The position numbers and the translations under genes are program-made. Shown piece after piece: positions 11,270 to 22,640 of a DNA stretch of 64,000 bases (positions are counted from its first letter, which is position 1; every line of letters starts with the position of its first letter). The notes below the pieces were generated by a model. The model saw nothing but the letters and a program-made list of their open reading frames with translations. It was not told the DNA's origin and made no database searches. The stretch comes from Blastomyces gilchristii SLH14081 (lineage: Eukaryota; Ascomycota; Eurotiomycetes; Onygenales; Ajellomycetaceae), in NCBI RefSeq assembly GCF_000003855.2, contig NW_003101678.1, positions 961,194 through 1,025,193 on the forward strand, written 5' to 3'.

Positions 11270-12052
11270 CTGAAATCAATCATGTCATCTCTCTTCAAAT
11301 ATTCTGTAGTTCTGCGGATCACCAAGGCGCATGAGCACTGTCACAGATTGAAGAAAGAGAAGAAGAAGATGTTTAAGTAAGAAGAGACAGATTGTAAGAC
11401 ATGTTATAATATCTTGAAGAGACTCTGTAAGAGAGTAGAATGATAATGATTTTAATTAACACTTCTGATAGATTTAGACTGAACTAAGTATAGAAATAAT
11501 GCAGATAATACTGTCTGTGAGAGATTGAAAAAGAAGACAGTGAAGAGTCTTATATAGTAGTGATAAGATCAGAAGAAGTTCTGAGAATGATTTGAGTCTA
11601 AGATGAAGAGAGAAAGAGAGAAGAAGAGTATTACTATAAATAAGCAGTGATAGAAGAAGATTGAGAGAGTATTAAAGTAAGAGATAAAGAAGTCAAAACT
11701 GATAAGTTTTTTATTTATTAAGAGATAATGATTTTTGATAATACTTCTATTCTCTAATTGATTAGTAGAAGCTGACAGAGAAGAAGGAAATTAAGGCCTT
11801 GTTCAGGTCTTGAATGCACTCTATGATTCAGAATATTGAGAAGACAGCCCTGCTCTCTGAGCATGTCAATCTGCTTATTACTGAGATGGAACCCGAGGCA
11901 GCAGATCAGAAAATGCAGGATTTTGAGATACAGGTTGACCTGGCTGAGAGGAAGCAGTGAGAACCCTTCTCTGAGAAGGCAGTGAAGAGAGATTTTGAGG
12001 TGATTATCATCTCAGATGAGGAGAAGAAGAAGAAGAAAAAGAATGAGAAGTG
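11270..12052 (+). pseudogene. hAT X1 upstream accessory ORF, Lys-rich tail (broken, function unknown)
   Basis: Two readable parts are present. Near 11305-11460 a frame reads VVLRITKAHEHCHR, then basic residues and CKTCYNILKRLC. Near 11770-12052 a long frame reads KLTEKKEIKALFRS, a stop, then about 55 residues with IEKTALLSEHVNLLI, and finally DEEKKKKKK before a stop. Internal stops are TGA (Arg or Trp positions) and one TAA. An AG at about 11764-11767 may be a splice acceptor. The same reading is kept in X2 (18040-18778). It is not the transposase core. It may be a DNA-binding or accessory protein of the element. Confidence 0.5.
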
Positions 12053-12207
12053 AATTATAAAGAATGATAAGAAGAATAAGAAAGAGAAGAAGTAGATTTT
12101 TTTCTTTTTATATTAGTTAGTTATAAGTTTAAGTTTTTAATTATTAATAATTAAAATTGATTTTGAGTTTTCAAAAATTATTGTACAAGTTGTAATCAAG
12201 TCAGAAA

Positions 12208-12230
12208 TGATATATATATATATATATATT
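12208..12230. repeat. AT dinucleotide repeat in hAT X1
   Basis: A short (AT)n run. X2 has a shorter one near 18940-18957. Confidence 0.85.
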
Positions 12231-13099
12231 TAACTATCATGATTCACAAATCACTATAATATATAAGTATCAACATTCTTTCAATATTGATATTCACAAT
12301 ATTAATATATTTTTAATGATATCATCTGATAATGTAATTTGATAACACTCTCTTTCACAATATTAATATATTTCAAGAAATATGACAGAGATTAATCAAG
12401 ATTGTTTATTTACTTTTATACATCAATAATATTCAATCTAAGTTAGTACTAAAATTATAACTAAGCTAAGAAACAAGATTATTTTCTCTTATATTAATTC
12501 TTCTTACACACATCAGTGATCAGTTTTTGAAAATAAATTATTATCTTTCTCAAATTATTATTATATATTCTGAATTCACTTCTTTCACTTCTTTTACTTC
12601 TATTAAAGATTCATAAACTCTTCAAGAAATCACTGTGAATTACAAAGTCTATATTATTTACAATTCAACACAGAATACTCTCTTTCAATCATGATAAATA
12701 ATTACTTCATTCTTCACATCTGATTTCAGGTTATGAAATTTATAAAAAACTCAATACAAATATTGAGATGAACTATGAAATAATTATCAATAGATTATAT
12801 TATAGATTACTGAAGAGTCATCTCTTTGCTACAATTACTATAACTTTATTCAGAAATATTCATCATGAACTGATCATGACTCTGAAGAAATTTTCTGATA
12901 TCTGAAGTCATCAGAATGCAGATAATAAAAGAAAAATAATCAGAAAATTACTACTGAGCTGATAAGTTACTCTATCAGATAATAATTTTTAATAACACTA
13001 ACTTTCTAATTTGAAGAAAATCATGTGAAAATAATTATATATCAGTACTCTGATTTTATAACTCTTATCTAATAACTTCTGTGAATAATTACTTTGCAT
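12231..13099 (+). other. hAT X1, probable transposase N-terminal region
   Basis: This lies between the accessory ORF and the recognisable transposase. A frame reads EIYKKLNTNIEMNYEIIINR near 12735-12800 and stays mostly open to about 12900, and X2 preserves it. I do not see a clear BED zinc finger. A TTTCAGG at 12724-12731 could be a splice acceptor. Confidence 0.4.
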
Positions 13100-14990
13100 G
13101 TGTATATCTCTGAATCTTTCTCTTTGATTAATTGAAAACTCTGAATTCTGAACACTTCTTCAAATACTTAATTCAAATCTTCATATTTCACATTGATTCT
13201 GTCTTTGATTCAATCTTGAGATATACTACAAAGTTAATATACAATATCTAGAATCAGAGTTGAAGAATCATTGAAGAGTGTCTCTCACAGTGAATGCATG
13301 AACTAGTATAAATAATCTTACATTTATGAGAGTTATATGTTATTACATTGATGAGAACTGAACTTATCAAGAGATATTAATTGAATTTGAATCATTGATC
13401 AGTAGTTATACTGAGAATTATATGACAGCAGTATTAATGACTGTGATTAAAAATGACTATTGAAATATTAGTCTCAGTCTTCTTACAATTATAACTGATA
13501 ATACTGCAAATAACTACACTATGATGAAGAGCTTGAAGCAAAAATTAGCTTTGTATTTCTGAAATAGTAAATAAGGTCATATCTTCTGCATTGCTCATGT
13601 GGTTCAACTTGTGATATAAACACTGATAAAGAATCTTAACATTGAGATGAAGAATAATGAGATGACTGATTCTTGAGATAAGAATGAGATGAAAGTGATT
13701 ACTCAAGTAACTTTTGCATTCACTTTATAAAAGATAATATTTTTTGACAACACTTTTTAATATTGCTTTTTAATAACACTTTTTGATAACACTGCTGTTA
13801 ATTTTGAATAGATTGACTAATAATTTAAATATCATAGATTTAAAACATTGCTAATATAATTTATATCTCCTCTAAATAACAACAATGATTTCATGATATT
13901 TAATAAATAATCAAATCAGTCACATCACTGAATATGATACAGAATGTTAGAATATGATGAAGTTCAATATATGAGATGACTGTTCAGACTCTTTGATTGT
14001 GTCAGATAATTGATCATTGAGTGTAATACTCTGATTAAGAAAAGATTCAGATATTGAAACTTTCTGATATGAAGTGAACTCAGTTGAAATATGTGATTGA
14101 TTTACTGTTTCAGTTTTATAAGATAATAAAGACAGTCTCAATCACTTGTACACCAATGCTGCAGTCAGTCTGATGAGTGTATAATAGTTTATTTACTCAT
14201 CTTGAGAAGCAGTTGAATTACTTAAAAAGAAATTCAGTCTGAGATAATGCTATAGCACAGGCTATTATTACTGTAAGGAATAAACTGATATATTACTATA
14301 GCAAAACTGAACAATCTTTTGCAGAGTACTATGCTGTAGCAGCTCTACTAGATTTCTTCTGTTGAGTTAATATCTACACTTCTCAAGATTGAATAGAGAA
14401 AGAATGAGACTTGTATGTTAAATTAGTCTGAGACTACTACAATGTCAACTATCAGAGATTTGAATGAGCAAATATTCAAGATATGAAGACAGTGAAATAC
14501 AATTCTCTAGTAAGTAACAATCTTTGATAATGCTTCATATCTCATAGAACTATAATACTAACTTTGAAACAGAACTTGCATACATTGATTGCAACTGAAA
14601 ATCAGGCAAAACTATATACTTGTAAAACTGAATTTGACTGCTATCTTCAAGATAATCTGATGAATTTACATGCTAAATCAATTCTAGAGTTATGAAAAAT
14701 TGTTAAGAGTACATATTCAACTGTTGCACTGATGATATATGATATTCTGACAATTTCATTGACAGAGGTGAGAATGAAGTGAAAGTTCAACTCAAGTTGA
14801 GATATTTATCACTATTATCAGGAACAATTACAAGAAGAAACAATCAAGAAACTCATAATTGTAAAATATGAAATTATCAGACAGTTTAATATCTCTGATC
14901 ACAGTATATCAGAGAAGTGTAGTTTTCATGAGAAAGTGAAGAATAAACTTACACAAGAATGTATTTAGTTGTTTTATGAGTGTTATCAAT
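13100..14990 (+). pseudogene. hAT transposase (DDE, with C-terminal dimerisation domain), broken
   Basis: This enzyme cuts out and reinserts the element. Hallmark blocks appear in order. SLTVNA then a TGA for Trp then TSINN is near 13280. IDEN, TGA, TYQEILIEFESL is near 13360-13410. The catalytic-Asp block ITDNTANNYTM has its Asp at about 13497. The CIAH block is at 13587-13598. KLIYYYSKTEQSFAEYYAVAALLD is split over 14270-14360. A hATC-like end follows at 14690-14900 (STYSTVALMIYDIL, then KKLIIVKYEIIRQFN). Almost every stop is TGA at an expected Trp or Arg. It matches the hAT family in length and block order. Confidence 0.88.
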
Positions 14991-15297
14991 AATCATTACC
15001 AAATTCTGATTATATAAGCAATCACTGAATGAACTGAATGAGACTGATTTTAATCTTCAGTCTCAGTCTCATTCTGATTTTGAAAGAATGATTATCTTTC
15101 ACAGTTTATTCTGAGAAATTACTCTCATTTCACTGTTCTTGAATTAAATCTGGTCATTTTTCACATCATTTCTCTCAGAAATGATTCATTTTCAGATTTT
15201 TTTGAGACTTGGTTCTGATGGGACTCACATCAAGAAATGTATGAGATCAGATCAAATGGGACCAAATGTGAAATTCATGGTCTCACCAGCCAGTCTA

Positions 15298-16089
15298 TAC
15301 ATAACACTGATTTATATTCTTTTATCTATGAATGAAACTTCTGTTTTACATGATCTTTCAATTCAATGTTGATATACTAATCTTGATTAGTTAACAGATC
15401 AATGGCATCTTCATCTATACTTAGTTTCGCGAGCATTTTCAACCTTCATAATGAGCAGAGAGTGAGATCAGAAGTATTGAAATATGCAGAAGCATCTAGA
15501 TATTTCTTCAGTATCTGTATCAGATTCATATCTGATTCAGTCAGTGTTAAAATTGTCTGTGCAGAGGTTTCTTGTTGAGATAATCATTGAATTTCCTTAT
15601 ATTGACATTGTTGAGTCACATGCATATCAGCTATCTGTTACTGTTGTAATTTCAACATTGCTGAAAGCCACTGTGGCACTGTGTCTATGCCCGCGTTTGA
15701 GAGTTCTCTCATATTATTAGTAGACATAGCTATATCATTTATCAGATGTATGATATCTGCATTTGAGAGTTCTTTAGAATTGAAAGTGTAATTGTATAAA
15801 TATTTTATACATCTAAGATGTCAGAACTCTCAGATCTTTCACTGACATTCTCTTGTAAGATCTTGTTCTCTTTATGAGATCTTATTGTGAGGTCAGAGTA
15901 ACTGATAAGTCAGCTACTATCTAGAGACTCAGTATTCACTTAACTGATTATTCATTTCTCTATTTCTTACACATTGTTACATATTCAGATATCTCAATGA
16001 GTAATCATTTCTAATAAGAAGATAATAAATCTGAATAATCATTTCTAATAGAAGATGATGATGTTTCTCAATGTAGAGATCTACACTGA
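15298..16089 (-). mobile_element. Gypsy-A copy G3 (minus), Gag N-terminus and leader
   Basis: The minus strand matches the Gypsy-A leader and Gag start (E1, 21204-21920). It ends at the gap close to where its 5' LTR should begin. The plus-strand open frame at 15484-15720 has a counterpart antisense to Gag in E1 (21686-21483), so I read it as an antisense shadow. This copy keeps a few CpG sites and reads the Gag start better than E1. Confidence 0.75.
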
Positions 16090-16691
16090 NNNNNNNNNNN
16101 NNNNNNNNNNNNNNNNNNNNNNNNNNNNNNNNNNNNNNNNNNNNNNNNNNNNNNNNNNNNNNNNNNNNNNNNNNNNNNNNNNNNNNNNNNNNNNNNNNNN
16201 NNNNNNNNNNNNNNNNNNNNNNNNNNNNNNNNNNNNNNNNNNNNNNNNNNNNNNNNNNNNNNNNNNNNNNNNNNNNNNNNNNNNNNNNNNNNNNNNNNNN
16301 NNNNNNNNNNNNNNNNNNNNNNNNNNNNNNNNNNNNNNNNNNNNNNNNNNNNNNNNNNNNNNNNNNNNNNNNNNNNNNNNNNNNNNNNNNNNNNNNNNNN
16401 NNNNNNNNNNNNNNNNNNNNNNNNNNNNNNNNNNNNNNNNNNNNNNNNNNNNNNNNNNNNNNNNNNNNNNNNNNNNNNNNNNNNNNNNNNNNNNNNNNNN
16501 NNNNNNNNNNNNNNNNNNNNNNNNNNNNNNNNNNNNNNNNNNNNNNNNNNNNNNNNNNNNNNNNNNNNNNNNNNNNNNNNNNNNNNNNNNNNNNNNNNNN
16601 NNNNNNNNNNNNNNNNNNNNNNNNNNNNNNNNNNNNNNNNNNNNNNNNNNNNNNNNNNNNNNNNNNNNNNNNNNNNNNNNNNNNNNNNNNN
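16090..16691. other. Assembly gap (602 N)
   Basis: Unknown sequence. By context it should contain the 5' LTR of Gypsy-A copy G3 and the first 400-500 bases of hAT copy X2 with its terminal repeat. Open frames drawn across the Ns are meaningless. Confidence 0.95.
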
Positions 16692-17855
16692 ATCCCCATG
16701 AAAAAAAAAGAAAAGAAAAGAAATAAAATAAAATAAAAAAATAAAAGATTTAAAAAAAATCAAGATCACAGAACTGCAGTATTCTTAAAATACTCACTTC
16801 TCAGAGTCTTTATTATATATATTATTAACTGTATATCTCTCATAGTGAGAGTAACACAGCTGTGATAACTTATTATCTTAATATTATTTAATAAATAATC
16901 AGTATATATCTGTATAAATGTGAATAATTAGATAATATACACTTAAAAAGTGTAATCAGAATAAACTCTGCTGCTACTTGAATAATATTAAGAATAGAAT
17001 ACTGAAATCAATAATTCTTCTCATCAATTTGATGAATAAGATATGTGAAGATAATCTTGAGTAATATAAAATTCTCTGACTTCTGATAAAAACAGATCTT
17101 ACAGAGAGACTCTATTTTCATAATATTAAAGACTGAGTGTTATTAAAAAGTATTACTTTTATATAATATACATATACTTACTGCAGTGACTCACTCTCTG
17201 TATATATAACTGAGAGTTGCAGCTTTTTCATGCTGTGTAGCTCTTCTTGAGATGCTGCTGCTGATTTGTAACTCACACAGTCTCTCAGTTCAGTATATAC
17301 TGTGTGTATACAGTTCTGCATGCTGAGGCTATATTGATTATTATAGTCTGATATAATACTCACTTTTCACAGACCATGTTTCATTTGTGAGAGAAGAAGA
17401 GGACACAACTGCTATTTTCTTGAGAGAGAGACAGATAATTGATATTATAGAAGATAATTTAATTTCTTCTGTATTGAAAATTTATTTAGTCTATACTCTT
17501 TAATTTAGAGATTTCTGAGAGTGTTTTAATAGTTTTCATATCAGCTTGAAATTAGTGATGAGTTGAAAAAGAGAAAAGAGAGAAGAAATGAATAAGAATA
17601 ACTTATCTTTATAATATGAAAACAGAGAATCACTGTAATTATTCTTTCTAATAATAAAGATCTGTTTTCTGCATGTATCTCTGATATAGATTATATAATA
17701 ACTATATATAAAGAATATAAATAGTGTATGTATTAAATGAATATAATATTTCTATATAATACTGTAGCTGTTTCTGTATATCTCTGAAAGCTGTTAATAT
17801 TTTCTTTAAGTCTCTTTATATTTGATAAGTTAATAATATATTTTAATACACTCTC

Positions 17856-17957
17856 TCTTTCATCATTAATATTATCATTATCATCATTATTATCATTATT
17901 ATCACTATTATCATCATCATTATTATTATTATCATTATTATTACTATTATTATATTA
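17856..17957. repeat. ATT/ATC microsatellite in hAT X2
   Basis: This is the counterpart of 11098-11226 in X1, shifted towards ATT. Confidence 0.85.
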
Positions 17958-18039
17958 TTGCTGACTGTCTTCTCTATCTTCACTCTCTCTTAATACTTAT
18001 TAAAATTAATTATATTATCTCTCTTCAAATATTCTGTAG

Positions 18040-18778
18040 TTCTGTGAATCATTAAGACGCGTGAGTACTGTGACAGATTGAAGAGTGAGAAGAAGAAGAT
18101 GTTCAGATGAGAAGAGATAGATTGTAAGATATATTATAATATCTTAAAGAGACTCTGTAAGAGAGTAGAATGATAATAATTTTAAGTAATACTTCTGATG
18201 AATTTAGACTGAACTAAGAATAGAAATAATATAAATGACACTACATGTGAGAGATTGAAAAAGAAGATAGTGAAGAGTCTTATATAGTAGTAGTAAGATT
18301 AGAAGAAGTTCTGTGAATAATTTAAGACTAAGATGAAGAGAGAGAGAGAGAAGAAGACTATTACTATAAATAAATAATAATAGAAAAAGATTAAGAGAGT
18401 GTTGAAGTAAGAGATAAAGAAGTTAAAACTGATATATTTTTTATTAAGAGATAATGAATTTTTATAATACTTCTGTTCTTTAATTGATTAGCAGAAGCTG
18501 ATAGAGAAGAAGGAGATTAAGGCCTTATTCAGATCTTAAATATAGTTTATAAGTCAGAATATTGAGAAGACAGCTCTGCTCTCTGTATATGTCAATCTGC
18601 TTATCACTGAGTTGAAACCTGAGACAGCAGATCAGAAAATGCAGGATTTTAAAGTACAGATTAACCTGGCTGAGAGAGAGCAGTGAGAACTCTTCTCTAA
18701 GAAGACAGTGAAGAGAGATTTTAAGATAATTATCATCTCTGATAAGAAGAAGAAGAAGAAGAATGAGAATAAGAAGTG
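18040..18778 (+). pseudogene. hAT X2 accessory ORF (broken)
   Basis: The second copy of the Lys-rich accessory frame, with the same readable core (IEKTALLSVYVNLLI and a Lys-rich end). It has more stops than X1, including new TAA codons. Its similarity to X1 indicates a real element gene, not a chance frame. Function unknown. Confidence 0.5.
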
Positions 18779-19849
18779 AATTATAAAGAGTAATGAGAAG
18801 AAGAAAGAGAAGAAAGATAATAAGTAGAAAAAGTTTTTTTCTTTTTATATTAATTAGTTATAAGTTTGTAACTATTAATAATTGAAATTAATTTTAAGTT
18901 TTCAAAAATTATTATGCAAGTTGTAATCAATGTCAGAAATAATATATATATATATATTTAACTGTCATGATTCACAAATCACTATAATATATAAGTATCA
19001 ATATTTTTTCAACATTGATATTTATAATATTAATATATTTTTAATGATATTATCTGATAATATAATTTAGTAACACTCTCTTTTACAATATTAATATATT
19101 TCAAGAAATATGATCAAGATTAATCAAGACTGTTTATTTACTTTTATACATTAATAATATTCAATCTGAGTTAGTATTAAAATTATAACTAAGTTAAGAA
19201 AGAAGATTATTTTCTCTTATAATAATACTTCTTATATACATTAGTGATTAGTTATTAAAAATAAATTGTTGTCTTTTTCAACTCTCTATTATATCTTCTG
19301 AATTCACTTCTTTCATTTATTTCACTTTTATTAAAGATGTATAAACTCTTCAAGAAATCACTGTGAATTACACAGTTTATATTATTTATAATTTAATACA
19401 GAATACTCTCTTTCAATTATAATGAATAATCACTTTATTCTTCATATCTGATTTCAGGTCATGAAATTTATGAAAAACTCAACACAAATATTGAGATGAA
19501 CTATGAAATAATTATTAACAGATTGTATTACAGATTACTGAAGAGTTATCTCTCTACTACAATCACTGTAACTTCATTCAGAAACATTTATTATAAACTG
19601 ATTATAACTATGAAGAAATTTTCTGATATCTGAAGTTATCAGAATGCAGATAATAAAAGAAAAATAATCAGAAATTACTACTAAGCTAATAACTTACTTT
19701 ATTAGATAATGATTTTTAATAATACTCACTTTTTAGTTTGAAGAAAATTATATAAAAATGATTATATATCAGTACTCTGATTTTAAAACTCTTATCTAAT
19801 AACTTCTGTGAATAATTACTTTACATGTATATATCTCTAAATCTTTCTT

Positions 19850-20912
19850 TTTAATTGATTGAAAACTCTGAATTCTGAACACTTCTTTAAATACTTAATT
19901 CAAATCTTTATATTGAACATCAATTGTGTCTTCAGTTCAATCTTGAGATACATTATAAAGTTAATATACAATATCTAGAATCAGAGTTGAAGAATTATTA
20001 AAGAGTGTTTCTCACAGTGAATGTATGAACTAGTATAAATAATCTTACATTTATAAGAGTTACATGTTATTATATTAATGAGAACTGAACTTATTAAGAG
20101 ATATTAATTGAATTTGAATGATTGATCAGTAGTCATACTGAGAATTATATAATAGAGATATTAATGACTGTGATTAAAAATGACTATTGAGATATTAGTC
20201 ACAGTCTTCTTATAATTATAACTGATAATGCTGCAAATAACTACACTATAATGAAGAGCTTGAAGCAAAGATTGACTTTGTATTTCTGAAATAATAAACA
20301 AGGTCATATTCTCTGTATTACTTATGTGATTCAACTTGCAATGTAAACACTGATAAAGAATCTTAACATCAAGATAAAGAATAATAAGATGACTGATTCT
20401 TGAGATGAGAATGAGATAAAAGTGATTACTCAAGTAACTTTTACATTCACTCTGTAAAAGATAATGTTTTTTAATAACACTTTTTAATATTGCTTTTTAA
20501 TAACACTTTTTAATAATGCTACTGTTAATTTTGAATACATTGACTAATAATTTAAATATTATAGATTTGAAACATTGTTAATATGATTTATATCTTCTCT
20601 AAACAACAATAATGATTTCATGATATTTAATAAATAAACAAATCGGTCATATCACTGAATATGATACAGAATGTTAGGATATAATAAAGTTTAATATATA
20701 AGATAACTGTTCAGACTTTTTGATTGTATTAAATGATTGATCATTAAGTGCAATACTCTGATTGAGAAAAGATTCAGATATTGAAACTTTCTAATATGAA
20801 GTGAACTCCATTGAAATTTGTGATTAATTTACTGTTTCAGTTTTATAAGATAATTAAGATAGTTTTAATCACTTATATATCAGTACTGCAGTCAGTCTAA
20901 TAAGTGTATAAT
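19850..20912 (+). pseudogene. hAT X2 transposase, 5' part
   Basis: This matches X1 13130-14190. It reads LTTDN-region remnants (ITDNAANNYTI, near 20218-20250), then a TYVIQLAM stretch where X1 has CIAH. It is cut by the Gypsy-A element E1 at 20913 and resumes at 26534. It is more degraded than X1 and not functional. The minus-strand open frame at 20161-20433 is its antisense shadow. Confidence 0.8.
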
Positions 20913-21203
20913 TGTGACGGGCTGTGCCTGATCAATCATATAGACTATTTCATTACACTTCATAGATTCCGCTGCTCCGATTCTCAGTGATTCTCGATTG
21001 CTGATTCTTGATCAAAAAACCCATGGAATTTCTATTCTTCCGCCCCGAAGCTCCACCGTGTACATCATCACAAACATGTATAAATATTCACTTCAATCAC
21101 TGATTCTCACACTTTCTCTTTTCTTTTCTTCTTTAATGTTTTTTACTTTGTTATATAAGATCTATAAATATTATACTGATCTATTCAGTGTAGGCCTCTT
21201 ATA
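20913..21203 (+). repeat. Gypsy-A E1 5' LTR
   Basis: Begins TGTGACGGG and ends CTTATA, where the expected terminal CA has become TA. Equal in length to the 3' LTR. Confidence 0.95.
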
Positions 21204-21470
21204 CTTGAAAAACATTCATCATCTTCTTATTAGAAATGATTACTTATTGAGATATCTGGATGTGTAATAATATATAAGAAATAGAGAAATGATCAAACAG
21301 TTAAGTAAACACTGAGTTCTCAGATAGAAGCTTACTTATCAGTTACTCTGACTCTGCAACAAGATCTTATGAAGAGAACAAGATTTTACAAAGAGAATAT
21401 CAGTGAAAGATCTAAGAGTTCTGACACAGATGTATGAGATATTCATACAATTGAACACATTCAATGAATA
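21204..21470 (+). other. Gypsy-A E1 leader
   Basis: Untranslated leader between the LTR and Gag. It starts CTTGAAAAAC directly after the LTR. I do not recognise a standard tRNA primer-binding site there. Confidence 0.5.
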
Positions 21471-22640
21471 ATACAGCTATATCTACTGATAATATGAGAG
21501 AACTCTCAAATATAAGCATAGATACAGTGCCACAGTGACTCTGAGTAATGTTGATATTTCAACAGCAATAGATAGCTGATATGCATGTGACTCAACAATA
21601 TCAATATAAAGAGATTCAATAATTGTCTTAATAAGAAACCTCGGCACAGACAATTTCAACACTGACAGAATTGAATATGAATACAATGTGAATACTGAAG
21701 AAATGCTTAAATACTTCTGTATATTTCAATACTTCTGATCTCACTCTCTACTCATCATGAAGATTGAAAATGCTTATAAAACTAAGTGTAGATGAAGATA
21801 TCATTGATTTGTTAATCAATCAAGATTGATATATCAATGAATGATTGAAGAATTGCATGAAACAGAAGTTTCATTCATGAATGAAAGCATGTGAATCAAT
21901 GTTATAAATGTCTGATAATATTATCAAATATCTTGATGTTCTGTTCTGAGACACTGCTATACAATAGAAAGTATTAGATTGATTACAGTGCATCTGACAG
22001 AGAAATACTTCTCTTACAACATTCATCTCTGACTTCAACATCAAGATTCTAGAAGCAGGTAATCAATCTTGAGAGAATTGAATGAAGATTAGCATGCTTA
22101 AGAAGACATTAACTTTTGAACTCTTACAGGCTCTTGTAAGTGTAGATGAAGACCAGACTTATCAAGATTTCTGTGTACAACTCTGAACATTGAATGACTG
22201 TCTTATCAAGCTCAAGAGTATACAGAACAGTGGCAGAAGATATTACATCTCAGTCACTTATACATCTGCTCTGAGAAATAACAACATGATGCAGATGCTA
22301 TAAACTGAGTAGACTTGAATGTCTATACATAAGCAAGAGTCTCTGCTGTCTGAACAGGCTTCTGAGTTCCTGAGATCACTTCTGAAGAAGTCACTGATTG
22401 ATGTGAATAAGAAGTGTGTATTAACTGTAACTGATCAGAACACATTGCTTTCAACTACTGATTAGCCTACATGCCTTCTTGCTTAAAGAATGAATCAGTG
22501 CCTGTTCACACTAATCACATTGTATTGAAGAAAGATTCAGAAGATAACTATGAGAATACTCTGATAAAATGGGAAAAAGATTAGCTTCTGTTCAAATTTA
22601 TAAATAGAAGCTTGAAGAGATTGAATGACAATGATTTGAA
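21471..22640 (+). pseudogene. Gypsy-A E1 gag (broken)
   Basis: The frame near 21497 reads MRELSNISIDTV and continues through HVTQQYQYKEIQ, LKMLIKLSVDEDI and DQTYQDFCVQL to about 22260, with TGA stops at Trp or Arg sites. Near 22413-22460 another phase reads a zinc knuckle C-x2-C-x4-H-x4-Y, where the last Cys is now Tyr. The open minus frame at 21483-21686 is antisense. E2 (48330-49840) has the same Gag. Confidence 0.75.

Larger units (their letters stand above)
9548..15297 (+). mobile_element. hAT DNA transposon X1, complete (5750 bp)
   Basis: The element starts TAGACTGACC and ends in CAGTCTA, giving imperfect terminal inverted repeats. It is flanked by a perfect 8-base duplication, TACATAAC (9540-9547 and 15298-15305), the hallmark of hAT insertion. 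It carries an upstream basic-protein frame (about 11270-12052) and a broken hAT transposase (about 13100-14990). It is inserted in the Gag region of the minus-strand Gypsy-A copy G3. Its two ends are shared with the 506-bp MITEs of this window. It is less mutated than copy X2. Confidence 0.92.

Noticed and set aside
15484..15720. Open plus-strand frame with counterpart at 21483-21686 (minus)
   Set aside because: Both are antisense to the same Gypsy-A gag. The similarity comes from the shared repeat, and the sense frame shows Gag order and Trp-to-TGA stops.
15977..16769. Three long open frames across 16090-16691, and two across 43116-43215
   Set aside because: They are open only because the gap is made of N.
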